From NCBI GenBank assembly GCA_002118135.1, contig BDIU01000063.1:124439-188438 (forward strand): 64,000 bases of DNA, given 5' to 3'. This stretch comes from Trebouxia sp. TZW2008 (taxonomy: Eukaryota > Chlorophyta > Trebouxiophyceae > Trebouxiales > Trebouxiaceae). The position numbers and the translations under genes were made by a program. Numbering within the stretch: the stretch's first letter is position 1; every line of letters begins with the position of its first letter. Below, in pieces: positions 47,601 through 58,276 of this stretch. Under the pieces are notes generated by a model. That model was not told the DNA's origin and made no database searches. It worked only from the letters and a program-made list of their open reading frames with translations.

Positions 47601-50600
47601 TGGTTTCATTTTAATAACTTGAAAACATTCTGCGCATCACAGCTATGGTAGTGATGTAACTGCGATATGAAAAATTACTTTGAGGGACTACACAAGGAGG
47701 AACGCCTCACCAGTCGTTGTGCTGCTTCTTGATCCCACAGCTCAGATGCAATCACCATATTGTCAGAAAGACAGGAGTATATATTGAACGCATTGTGCAG
47801 AATGCACCTCCTTTGACTGAACAGAGTGACAAATTGCACTAGCAGTTGTGCTTGCTAAGGGTTTCACAGGTCAATCTGGCCGTCCAGGGTTGCAGATGCC
47901 AGCAGCTTGCCATCATGCTGGTAAGCTGAAGTTGCACAAAAGCGTTTACCATGTGGCAAAGAGAGAAGGGCCTCACCAGTTCATGCTTCTTAACAAGTAC
48001 ATGCGCAGTACGCATGCCCTCTCAACAACTAGAATTGACACAAGTAGTCTCACCAGCAACTGCGCTTCTTGCGGGTCCCACAGGTAGATCTGGCCGTCCA
48101 GGGTAGCAGATGCCAACAGGTTGCCATCAGGCCGGTATGCCAGAGCTAGCACGTCATGGCTGTGCTGCAGCGTCTCCACTCCTCCCTTCCCACTGCAAAC
48201 ATGCAGCAATTCAAGCAACAAGTCTCAATTGTGATAGCTGTGCGCTGTGTGCGCACCATACAGTACTGTAATGGATGGGTGTTACATGCTACAATTCAGT
48301 ACTTCTGCTGCATTCAGGAGGCAATTACAACCAACAGATTGGCGCAATGATACAAACTCAGTGGCCTGTGTGACTGACCCAAAGACATCCAGGTGTCACA
48401 TGTCAGGTTGTTGATCATGTTGCAATGGTCACCATGAGGAAACATTGCTGTTGCAACAGCAATGGTCACAATGAGGATTACTGCGACAGGGGGATACAGT
48501 TGTCCAAACACAAAGCATCGTGCAATGAGTAGAGACTGACCTGAAGGCATGCAATGGCAGGACAACTTCTCCTCAAGCTGACAAGTTTGTTCAGAACCAT
48601 AGTGACTGACCTGAAGACATCCCAGGTGCGTACAGTGTGGTCCCAGGATGCCGACGCCAGCAGAGAGTGAGTAGGGCTGAAGGCTAGCCCAGCCACTGGC
48701 CCCTCATGTCCTGCCAGCACATCAAGTAGCCGCCCAGTTCGCACACTCCACACATACACTTGGAAGGTGTCCACAGACCCAGCACAGATCACCTGCACAT
48801 TGCAGCAGGGCTCCATTCATCTGAAGTCTGGAGAGACAGACGCCAGCAGAGAGGGGTTAGGGCTGAGGGCTAGTCCAGCCACTGGCCCCCTCATGCCCTG
48901 CCGGCACGTCAAGCACGCACACTCCACACATACACTTGGAAAGTATCCACAGACCCAGCACAAATGACCGGACATTGCAATGTGCAGAATGGCTTGAGCC
49001 CTCTGCAAACATCACAGCCTGGACATTTAGCAGGCAGCTGGTAGCATACTCAGATCACCTGCATACTATAGATATCGCTAAGATACACAGGGTGAGCTGC
49101 CGTCAGGCTGAAAATGTTGCACAAAGCACAATGCAACTATACAGTCTTTCAATAATAGTGGTGAAGCAACTCAAAGACAAGGGGGGAGAATATGGCAGAG
49201 GGAATAGCAAAGATCCATTTCAAGAAATGACAGAGAACTCGGAATAAATCAAAGACTACAAACAAAATTGCAAAGAAACACTGTTGGGAGGGCACTGACC
49301 TCGCCAGCAGGGTCCACAGCCAGGGACACAAATTGCACCGGGTGAGGCGCCGTCATAGTCCTGAAGTTGCGGTACCGCACCAAATCAAAGGCCCGCACTG
49401 TGCCATCCAAGCTTGCACTCACCACCACGCTGCTGCTAGGCAGGAAAGCCACTGCTGTCACTGGAGCGCTGTGGTCTGAGAAAGTCACAAAACAGAAGCC
49501 TGACTGCACGTTCCAGATCTTCACCTGCAAGCACAGCAGCTTTGGTGTGAGCGCCGACATGGGTGTACGTCCATAGAAAAGGGACTGACTTTGTCTGGTC
49601 TCATTGGGGCCCTGTGGTCTGACAAGGTCACAGAACAGAAGCCTGACTGCTTCAGTATGTGCTCCTTCACTGCAATGTTATTGTGCAAGCTGGCGTAGAC
49701 CTGCTGTCTCTTACCTTCCATGTCTCAAGCCAAAGATTGTCTGAAAACGTACATCCAGCGTGTCTTACCTTGAAATCATCAGCGCCAGTGGCAAGAATAA
49801 GGCCATCAGGGGAGAAAGCCGAGATTGCCACATCAAAATGGTGCCCCTGCTGCTTCAGTATGTGCTTCTTCACCCCAATGTTATTGTAGAAACAGCTGCC
49901 ATAATGCTGCTGTGTCGTACCTTCTATGCCTTATGCCAAAGAGTGTCTGAAGACATACATTTGGTGTGTCTTACCTTGGAATCATCAGCGCCTGTGGCAA
50001 GGTTCAGTCCATCAGGGGAGAAAGCTGAGGTTGCCACATCGTAGTAGTGCCCCTGCTGCTTCAGTATGTAGCTCTCACTGCGCCACTCCCATACCAGCAA
50101 CTGCCCTAGGGCTGCGCAGCCCAGCCCTACCCAGTCCCCTGCCTTGTTGAAGGTGATGGCATTGATGGCTTGCCTCGACACGCTCAGGGTGTGGATATTG
50201 TCAAACTTTGGCAGCTGCAGCAAACAATGACAATTGAGTGGTGTGAATGTGAGCATAAACCTTGATATTTCAGCCAGACTGATTTGATTCCCTTGATGGC
50301 TTGCCTTGACACGCTCAGAGTGTGGATGTTGTCAAACTTGGGCAGCCGCAGCAGGCATTGATGCTGACCTCATTGCTGCTCGCTTTTGTTTATTATGCTC
50401 AGAGCGTTGATGTTGGGACAGGTGCAGCAAGGACTAGTGTTGACGCACTTGATGGCTTGCTTTGACACGTTCAGTGAGTGGCTGCTGTCAAACTTTGGAA
50501 GATCAAGCAGAAAACAGATACTGATGTGACTAGTAGTGTTTACAACGTCGGCCAGCTGCAGCAGAGACAGGTGTGGTTTCGGTGACGGCTACTGGAATCG

Positions 50601-53600
50601 ACATCACCAGTGCTGCAGCTGTCAAAGCTAGACAGCATCCACGCCCTGAGCATGTAAACGCTCAGACCATGGGTGGTGTCAAAGTTGGACAGCTGCAGCA
50701 AATTTTGATGTTGAGTTTGTTGATAGCATTGCCTTGAGACCCTCCGGGTGGGAACGTTTTCAAACTTTGACAGCTGCAGCAAAGAGTTGATTTTGAAATG
50801 GCTTAAAGTAAGTACAAAGTTTGGCAGCTGCAGCAAGCATTGATGTTAAGACAGATTGACAGCTTGCCCTGAGATGTTGAGATGACCGATACTGTAAAAT
50901 TCAAGCAGCTGTAGCAAAAATGGTTCGGATTTGATTTAATGTGAGAACAGAAATCAACAGCTGCAGCAAGAACTGATGGTGACTTGTTTATGACCTGCCT
51001 TTGACATGCTCAGGTGTTTTGCACTCGCACAGATTGAGGAAAGGGTGATGCAGCGGTTGCTATGGCAAGTGCCCTGGACAGAGTGGAAGCAGATGGAGCA
51101 GGTGCAGTGGACCATGCTCCAATGGCTGGACTTCACCTACTTCGTTTGCTACCACATTGTCCAAGACACTTGCCATTGCAACTTGTACAGCACCTGTTGT
51201 TCTGTCTGCCTGTGCCAACCCCCTGGTCTTCTGCACCAGCTGTTTTGGCTAGGTCTGTGGTGCAGCTGCAGCAGGTGTTTGAGACAGGCACAGTTGGAGC
51301 AACAGGTGGTGCGTGAGTTGCAGTGGCAAGTGCCCTGGACAGAGTGGGAGCAGATGGAGCAGGTGCAGTGGACCACGCTCAGTTGGCTAGACTTCACCTA
51401 CTTCGTTTGCTATCACATTGTCCAGGACACTTGCCATTGCAACTTGTGCACCACCTGTGGCTCCATCTGTGCCAATTCTTGCTTGCTGTGCACCATCTGT
51501 TTGCTGTTTGCTGTTTGCTGTTTGCTGTTTGCTGTTTGCTGTTTGCTGTATGTCATTTTAGGAGAGGAGGCAGCTGCCAAATGCCTGACAATCGATGCTG
51601 ATGTAGAAAAGGCGGGCACTGGCACAGGTACGGACCAAGCTACAGGTCGTGCAGAAGTTGCTTGCAATGGCAAGTGCTCAGGGCAACTTTTGGACCAACC
51701 CCTGCTCCATCTGTGCCTGTGCAAACGCCTGCCTGTGCTGCAGTAGCTGTTCTGGGAATGCTTGTCAGGCCTTTTGTAGCTTTTTCCTTTGGTGTAAGTC
51801 CAACACGGCCTGACAACCACAATTGAAACAGCTGATACCTTCTCAGTTGACTGAAATGCACCAGTCCATTTGCTGCCAAAACACTTGATGTTGCAACTTG
51901 TGCAGAACCTGTTGCTGCTGGCAGGCTCTGTGCCAATGCCAGATACCAGTTCCTTCTGCACCAGATTTTTGGCTACTTTTGTCCTGCGACAGCTTCTTCC
52001 TTTGCAGTACTCCTTGTGCCAGACTTTACAGCAGAGGGCACAGTTACCACAAGGCAAATGTAGCCAAACCAGCTAGTCCGTTTCCTCATTTGACCTTACT
52101 TTATCTGTCCGATATATCTGTGTTGGGCTTGGCACAGGCATAAGGCACTTTATATGGTGATTCATTGTGTGCATTTGAGACAAACTTAGGCAACACAGCT
52201 GGTTCCTCCTCAGTTGACTTGACTGCATCTGTTCTGTCTGTGCTGAGTCTAGCACAAACATTAAACACGACGTATATTGACGCACTGTTTGGCAGTTGCC
52301 CTGGAATCATTCCACTCATGCCTGAATTCTCTGCATTTGTTTTCTATGTGCCATGTCAATTATGTGTTCCAACTGTTGCCACTGCAGTATGCATCATTTG
52401 TTTCCATACCCCTTTGAAGGGTAAGGAGTAAGGGGTAGTTCCCTTGTATCTTGAGGGGTCTGCAGTAAGGAGCACACCTCAAACAAGTCAAAGATGCCAT
52501 TGCTGAAGCCCACGACCAACATGCCTGTGGCACTGTGGAAGTCCACTGCTGTCACTTTGGCTCCCCTCTGGTTGAAGAAGTGCTTGGCACCCAGCCGCCA
52601 CCTGCCACCTGCATACCATTTGTGATAAGCTTCTGTACCCTGTTTGTCTAAGGGTGTCAAGATTGACTGTCCATATGGTACATGGGCCAAGGATTACAGC
52701 CCAAGCCTTATTGACATTACCAGGCCAATGTCTCTTTCAAGACCTAGTTCAGCATGCATCATCTCAATTCCTGATGCAGACAATTTGGTAGAGTCTGTCC
52801 CATACCCAGCACTTGATGTCTGCACAAATGCCCTTCTGCGACCGATCTGTGTGTGAAAAGCTCACCTGCATAGGACAATGTTTGCTGCTGCTGTGTTTGC
52901 TCTGTATGTCGTCGCCCACTAGTGCTAGCCTGTTTGCTTGCAGCCGCCCTATCTTTGTGACTATCTGATGCAACTCCTGCAGACTTAGCTGCATCTGAGC
53001 TGCTGCTGTCATGGCCGTTTTTGCTGTCATCATCATCATCATCATCAACATCATCACCAACATCACTGTCATTGTCATCACCATTGCTTGAATCACTGCT
53101 GCCTGACTCAGCACCTGACTCATCATCTACTTCAGCTGCATTGTCAGCTGCTGCTGCATCACCCTCAGATGCAGCATCTTTGTCATCAGCATGGACACCA
53201 GCATCAATGTCATCATCAGATGCAGCATCAGCTGAGTCATCGGTTGATGCGTCTGATGTCTCATCAGCTGCTGCTACAGCTGCAGGCTGGAAAGGGCCTG
53301 ACTCTGGTTGCTTGCGCTTCCTGTGCTTGTTGGGGATCTGTGGGTAGCCATTTGACTGCTGCTTAATGTTGCTTCCAGCTGCAGGCGGCTCAAATATCCA
53401 GTAGAAGACAGCGCCATCTTGACCAATGGTTACCAATGCTGGTGCTTCTTCACCTGCTAGGTCTCCTGCTGATGCCACCCTGCTGCCTGAATAACAGAAA
53501 CGAAGGGCTTCAGTACAGCCTGAAAAGCATTGGAAAATGATGATGAGAGCATGTGTCACAATGCTGGACCACCGTTCTGCATCTTCATGCCTTTGAGCCT

Positions 53601-55068
53601 TGAAGCAACACAGAAGAAGAAAACATTGTATTCAAAAATTCAAGAACAAACAGACATGTCAAGCACATAAGGCCCTGGCATCCAAACAAGCGAGCACTGA
53701 TGCTGTCCACACAGGCCATGCAGCTAGAGCATGTACCTGCCCAGAAGACGCCAGCTGGTGTGCTGCGGTGACCAGTCAGCGTTGGCGGAATGTAGTCTGG
53801 AATGGGATTAAGAGAAAACACCCTGTGCAACAAAACCTTTGCGTCAACTCTCATTCCATGGCAATTCAGAACGTATGCAAGCGACTGCATGATGGGAACG
53901 TCAACTTGCAGCTCATGACCATGATGTCAACACAATCACGATAAATTGCAGTTCATGGCACTTCAGCAAGCATGCAAGCAACTTCCGTGTTTGCAGTCTT
54001 GCTGGCAGCGCATGGTCATAACAACATGTTGGGCATGAAAGGCATTAGGTCAAACTGGGCCCTGATGCTTCCTGCAGCAATCTTTTCCGCATCAATGATT
54101 GCAAAAATTGGCAAAACACATGCAAAAAGCAAACAAGAGAGCTCAGGTGCCTGCCTTGCAGAGAGATCTTTGGAAGCTGCAGCAATCCACTGGCTGTCCT
54201 CAGACCAGTCTAGAGCAGTGACATCCGCATGACACTGGCCGTAAGTGCGGTGCAGCTGCATTGGGGCTACGCTCTTCTCAAACCCTGGAGCACGCCATAC
54301 CTGCGGCATTAGCCCACGTTCTCAGCAGGCTGGGAAAGAGAAAGAGAAGAGTATCATGGGTCTGTAAACCAAGACAAACACAAGTCTATGTAAACAGAAG
54401 CAGCCCAGGCCACCAGGCTACATGTTGGCTTCAAAATACTGCCAAGCACTTCCTGTGCGCTATGAAATGCTGTGACAATTGTGTGGACAGAGTCTGGACA
54501 GAGTGGGCAGATGTAGCGTGCTGAAAGCATGTTATTCATCAGCGCGTTGTGACTCATGCAATCGGCTTGTTGGCAGGCGAAAGCAAGTGAAATGGTTCTT
54601 CTTCTTTGCTTCTCAGTGATGTGCCTGGCAGCTGACCTGGACCAAGCGCTGAACAGCACAGGCTATGAACTTGCCATCCGGGCTGAATTTGGCGGTGGCA
54701 ACTGGCCCCTTGAAGCTGAAGTGATGCAGCAGGACCTGACGCTTCCGGTTGATCAGCAAGACCTTGCCCTCAACGTCGATAGCAAGCAGAAGCAAGCCGT
54801 CAGGGCTGACACAGAGAGTCCTGAGCTGACTCAAGCTCTCAAAGGGCAATGCTGATCCAGTTGATTCGGTCAAGTCAGTCTGCAGAGCAGGCAGTGCGTG
54901 AGCAGAGCTCCGAAACCTGACAAGTCTAGCTGCACAAGCTTGTGGGCATAGCAGACAGCTTGCCTGCAGCACTCTATTGCCGCCAGCGGAAAGCAGGTCC
55001 GATCCAACCAGAAGCAAGTTTCCGCCGCGGTATGGCGAGCCTAGCAGGTTTGAGAACTTGTAGTTCAT
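44693..55068 (-). CDS. PWP2: PWP2 / UTP1, WD-repeat subunit of the SSU processome
   Basis: Thirteen exons on the minus strand join in phase: 55068-54637, 54300-54155, 53822-53737, 53486-52866, 52608-52478, 50214-49975, 49524-49300, 48792-48611, 48192-48054, 47391-47194, 46559-46427, 45893-45568, 44998-44693 (1,054 aa). PWP2 is part of the UTP-B complex that binds the 5' external transcribed spacer during 18S rRNA maturation in the nucleolus. It begins MNYKFSNLLGSPYRGGNL and carries two WD40 propellers with LGQLLVWEW, YILKQQGHYYDV, DGTVRAFDLVRYRNFRTM, GRLLDVLAGHEGPVAGLAF and SASWDHTVRTWDVF. The Utp12 domain ends with ASYLTVSPHLEFLLGWLKH. It is about 135 aa longer than human PWP2, mainly from an acidic insertion in exon 4. 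Intron 2 appears to use a GC donor. At least six exons have decayed neighbouring copies. Confidence 0.94.
46630..46690 (-). repeat. Decayed copy of the PWP2 exon 11 acceptor edge
   Basis: About 90 bp upstream (in gene sense) of the exon 11 start at 46559 is a copy of its first about 35 bases with a CAG before it. The copy reads ISHN, then a TAG stop in place of the next codon, then LDGV. Confidence 0.8.
47080..47125 (-). repeat. Decayed copy of the PWP2 exon 10 donor edge
   Basis: The last about 30 bases of exon 10 (GTCATGCTGCGCCGCTTCCAG then GT) are repeated about 110 bp into the intron, with a few changes just outside the core. Confidence 0.85.
47700..47940 (-). repeat. Decayed copies of the PWP2 exon 9 donor half
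   Basis: A copy of about 90 bases of exon 9 and its donor lies at about 47835-47935, including the stretch GTCCAGGGTTGCAGATGCCA on the plus strand. A shorter, weaker copy lies near 47710-47745. The real exon is 48192-48054. Confidence 0.8.
48816..48965 (-). repeat. Near-full decayed copy of PWP2 exon 8
   Basis: About 150 bases match exon 8 (48792-48611) from its acceptor side through the SLLAS-coding part, with internal deletions and frameshifts. The copy lies just upstream of the exon in gene sense. Confidence 0.85.
49590..50070 (-). repeat. Period-203 tandem copies of the PWP2 exon 6 donor edge
   Basis: The donor half of exon 6 plus about 100 bases of intron recurs with a period of about 203 bp. 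One copy (49870-49772) still reads ILKQQGHHFDVAISAFSPDG and ATGADDFK followed by GTAAGA. A further copy at about 49665-49595 joins the ILKQ part to sequence from exon 7. Confidence 0.9.
50290..51010 (-). repeat. Seven or eight decayed copies of the PWP2 exon 6 acceptor edge
   Basis: The first about 50 bases of exon 6 with its CAGCTGC acceptor region recur near 50294, 50452, 50650, 50720, 50810, 50859 and 50948. Shared plus-strand words are TCAAACTTTGGCAGCTGCAG and TTGCC(T)TGA-ACGCTCAG. Identity falls with distance from the exon. All lie in intron 5. Confidence 0.85.
51010..51480. repeat. Two hairpin-forming inverted-repeat units in PWP2 intron 5
   Basis: Left arms at about 51055-51081 and 51318-51344 (core TGGCAAGTGCCCTGGACAGA) face right arms at about 51158-51184 and 51417-51443 that are near-perfect reverse complements. 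In unit 2 the pairing extends outward to about 57 bp per arm. The two units, about 260 bp apart, are also direct repeats of each other. Related single arms occur near 51660 and 51895. This looks like a small MITE-like element or a palindromic duplication; no target-site duplication is evident. Confidence 0.75.
51498..51550. repeat. TTTGCTG minisatellite
   Basis: About seven perfect copies of a 7-bp unit lie in PWP2 intron 5, next to the hairpin array. Confidence 0.95.
53025..53300 (-). repeat. Acidic low-complexity coding tract in PWP2 exon 4
   Basis: On the minus strand GAT-rich sequence (a CAT run on the plus strand) encodes a D/S/E/A-rich stretch of about 100 residues with a run of seven Asp. 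It separates WD repeats of the first propeller and so must loop out of the fold. Confidence 0.9.
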
Positions 55069-55988
55069 GTTGCGGACGGCTCACACGGCTGTCGAAGCAG
55101 CTCTTACAGAGCGCTACATGCGGGTAATACCTCGATGCATAGACCAGCAAGTCAGGACGCTACGCAGACGCCCGTTCGTATGGTAGTCAGGCTTTGATAG
55201 CTCTGCAGCACTGCAACGCCTTGCGGCAAACCCTCCTGCGAACCTACATTTTAAATTCACCAGGCAACAGGTCCAGCACAGGTCCATCGTTTTGGGCAGG
55301 GCGCTTGCAGCATCAACAGCAGATGTATATGGACTGGCATGAATGTACGAGTAGCAAACGTCTTACCTTAAGTAGTGGCTTTGGCTCTGTCACTAAACGT
55401 CATCGAGTAGAATTAGCAAAGCAAAAACTGGCGCAGCGTAAAATCTGTTACAGTAATATCCAATGGAATCTGATGTACTTGGCTTCATGGCTTTGGAGCA
55501 ATCGAGATCACGCTGAGGATATCAATGCAGCACCAAGCAGGCCAGCATTCAGCCCCTTTGCATACGATAGGCTCTGAAATAAACCGAACTGGCTGCTTTG
55601 AAAACATTACAAGGTGAGGTCTTGCACACCCTGGCTTGTCCCCCATTCCTGCAACGTAAAGACAACCTTGCGTCAGAGGCAGGAGACAACAGCAATCATC
55701 TCTGCAGTATGCCCAACAGGGAGGATAATCAATGCACAGCAGCTGATCCTATGGAGGAGCTGAACGTTGCCTCTACTGTAACGAGCTGTATGCAAATAAG
55801 CCCAGTAGAGCTGAGAGTGTTCCGCGATGGTCGTGTGTAGACACACAAGAGCGCCTGCAATCACCTAAGAATGGACTGAATGGCGGCTCAGAGCTCACCG
55901 TCTATCGCTCAGCTGGATCAGACTCAACTGCAGAGCCTTCTGGATCTGTGATCCAGCTACTAAGCATGCTTATTTCCACAAACAATGC
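55069..55988. other. Unassigned 0.9 kb between PWP2 and the secreted orphan gene
   Basis: This region contains the PWP2 5' flank and the orphan gene's 3' flank. A 127-codon plus-strand frame (55194-55577) is open, but its composition is ordinary, it shows no motif and its start lacks support, so I do not call it a gene. Confidence 0.4.
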
Positions 55989-58276
55989 TCAGTCTATTAC
56001 GTTTTCCTGTGCAGCTTGTAAAAATTGATTTAGAGTGTGGCGCAGGTGCAACCTGTCAACGGTGGCATCCACAGCTTTAAGGTAATCCTGTAGCGTAGAC
56101 ATGGCCTCGCCATGTACAGCATGTATACTATGTATACTTCTCTGAAGTTTTGGTAAAACAGTATGGACATAGGCGCGCATAAACTCGATGTGCTTCACTG
56201 AAACGCCAAAGCTGAAATTGCAATCGAGCTGCCTTGTACGTGCATGGCAACAAGTTTGAAGGGCTTCTCAAGTTGAACACCTGCACAAGGGCAATATACT
56301 ATAAGCATGGCATCAGAAAGTATTTTGAGTTGTCAGCTAACATAACTTTGCAATCGGAAGAAAACATGGGCTCCTGCACCAGCCGAGCGGGTCTTGATCA
56401 CATCAGACATTGTCTAGGCTGACATACATTGCTGGGCAATGCAGGTTGCTGTCACAACACTGTGGTTGCCACAGTTTGATGCCATGCTCCCCTTGAGTCC
56501 ATTGCAACCTGGCAGTGCTTGATGTCCAGACGACAAGACCTTGAGTGTATCAGCTTGCTTGTACAGTCAATGTAGCACAACATCCATCAAGACACACCTG
56601 GCCCACATGACCAAATCACATGGGCATCAGCCATGGGTGTGCAGCAACCATGCAATAATGCATATGGCGAAGGACAGATTCAAGTCAAGCTGACAAAAAG
56701 GCATCATCATTGCACGATCCAAAAGCAACTTACATGGGCAGCCTGACATCTGTGGCAGTGTAGTACATCTGTACTGCACAAGGTTCCCGTTTGATGCCAC
56801 AACTTCCCCTGGAGAGGCATTCATGACATTGCTCACAAACACTCCGTCTGTAGAGTCATTCATGAACAGCATTCTGGAATAAGCTGTTGGCATGTCTAGC
56901 CTGTATGCAGCCTTTGAACATGGTGCATCTCCCAGCTGCTCGCACTGTTCCACATACTCAGAATAGTCCTCTTCTGTGGCCAGAACTCTGGCGGCCTCGT
57001 CAAACGGCAAGGTGCCTGCGCAAGTGGAGCAACAAGATCCCGCAACTCGCATTGCAAAATTGAACAAAAGCACAACACATGCAAGATTCACAGCAGGTCA
57101 TTGACAACAGCAGGTTATAAAGGACAAGACCTGCATCTTGCCTGGTTATCCAATGCAAGTTACCATTTCGCCTGCCGCAGGCGATTCTCCGCATGGGATG
57201 AAGAAGTGAGTGTATGGGTCAAGCTTTTCGCACGTTTCATAATGGGTCACCTGCAACCATGCAGGCTCAACGCATGATTTGCTGAGGTCTTAGCTTGTAT
57301 GCTTGGCAGCTGTTTGGCAAAGGTCTGTTGAAAATGTAGAAACAGGTACAAGGCAGCTGCAGACACAGATGTGCAGGATACAGGTCAGTATCCAAAGCAG
57401 AAAGCACTGAAGACATCAGGTGTACTCATGAACCTCAGATGCCGCCACATCTCCATGGTCAGACAATCTCAAGGTCTGAGTTGGGTCAGATGGATATGAC
57501 AAGGTGTTCTCCTGCAAGTTGATATGACTGTTTACTTGGATGATGATGTCTGAGTGATGCACTGCATCTTTGGAAAATTTGAGATTGTGGTTTGTAGCCA
57601 ACTTCATTTTACGTGCTCCGCCTGTTCAGTGCCAGGTTGTAAGGAGCAAGTTTGGTGCAAATCAGGACAGAAGAAGCACCTAGTCCAGCTTACCTTTTGT
57701 ACCTGCTGACAAGTCATTCACACTGCTCTCTGCCTTGCGACAGGGCTGAGGGGAAAGCAGCTGCCTTGGAAATCACCTCTGAAGCTTAGCAGCCCACACA
57801 CAATTTGATCGTAGCGCTGTGCACCAGCAGCTGCCTTCAAGCGCACTTCTGCGGGTGGATTCTTGTTAACGCTGGCTTGTAACCGCAACACACGGCTAGC
57901 TGCAGTTTGTCCCTTCTGGTACGGGAACATTCGCTGTGCGTGCTCCCAGTTGGCGTTTTCTGCTACTTGTATGATAGATGCTTGTTCGTCTGCGACATCT
58001 TCCGCCATCACAGCAGCCTGAAGGTAGAAAGCTGTTTCATACCTATCGCAACAGCGAGATGGTATGCGCCCTAGTCAGTCCACAACTTTGAGTATATTTG
58101 TCCTGGGAGAAGATGGCCAGTCCACTGATGCTCCGCTCCGAAACCATATATGGTTTGCTCTGAGGTATGGTCGACGTTCCCAAACTTTTTGTACGAGCAT
58201 GAGCATAATCATACAGCAAGCACGCCACCATGATCACAACATGCAGGAGCAGAAGCCTTGAGCCATGCTCTCTCAT
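55989..58276 (-). CDS. Putative secreted, cysteine-containing protein, unknown family
   Basis: Minus-strand exons that agree in phase are 58017-57777, 57561-57434, 57250-57172, 57015-56734 and 56197-55989 (stop). A first exon from ATG 58276 encodes MREHGSRLLLLHVVIMVACL, a strong signal peptide, but its donor is not resolved. The product would be about 350 aa. I do not recognise the family. Features are eight scattered cysteines in the middle (for example FIPCGE, EQCEQLGDAPC and the pair in YRCTTLPQMSGC), potential N-glycosylation sites (NDST, NASP), and a helical C-terminal segment from KHIEFMRAYVHTVLPKLQR to the end. No second membrane segment is seen in these exons. Intron 4 needs a GC donor (57172/57171) to stay in frame. 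It is probably an extracellular or luminal protein. If exon 1 is wrong, a shorter cytosolic form from an ATG in exon 2 is possible. Confidence 0.5.

Noticed and set aside
51006..51746. A 246-codon plus-strand open frame with many W, Q and C residues
   Set aside because: It lies over the inverted-repeat units and the 7-bp minisatellite in PWP2 intron 5. Its openness follows from the repeats and the peptide repeats with them. No family is recognisable.
55194..55577. 127-codon plus-strand frame upstream of PWP2
   Set aside because: No motif, no plausible exon partners, and composition like the surrounding non-coding DNA.
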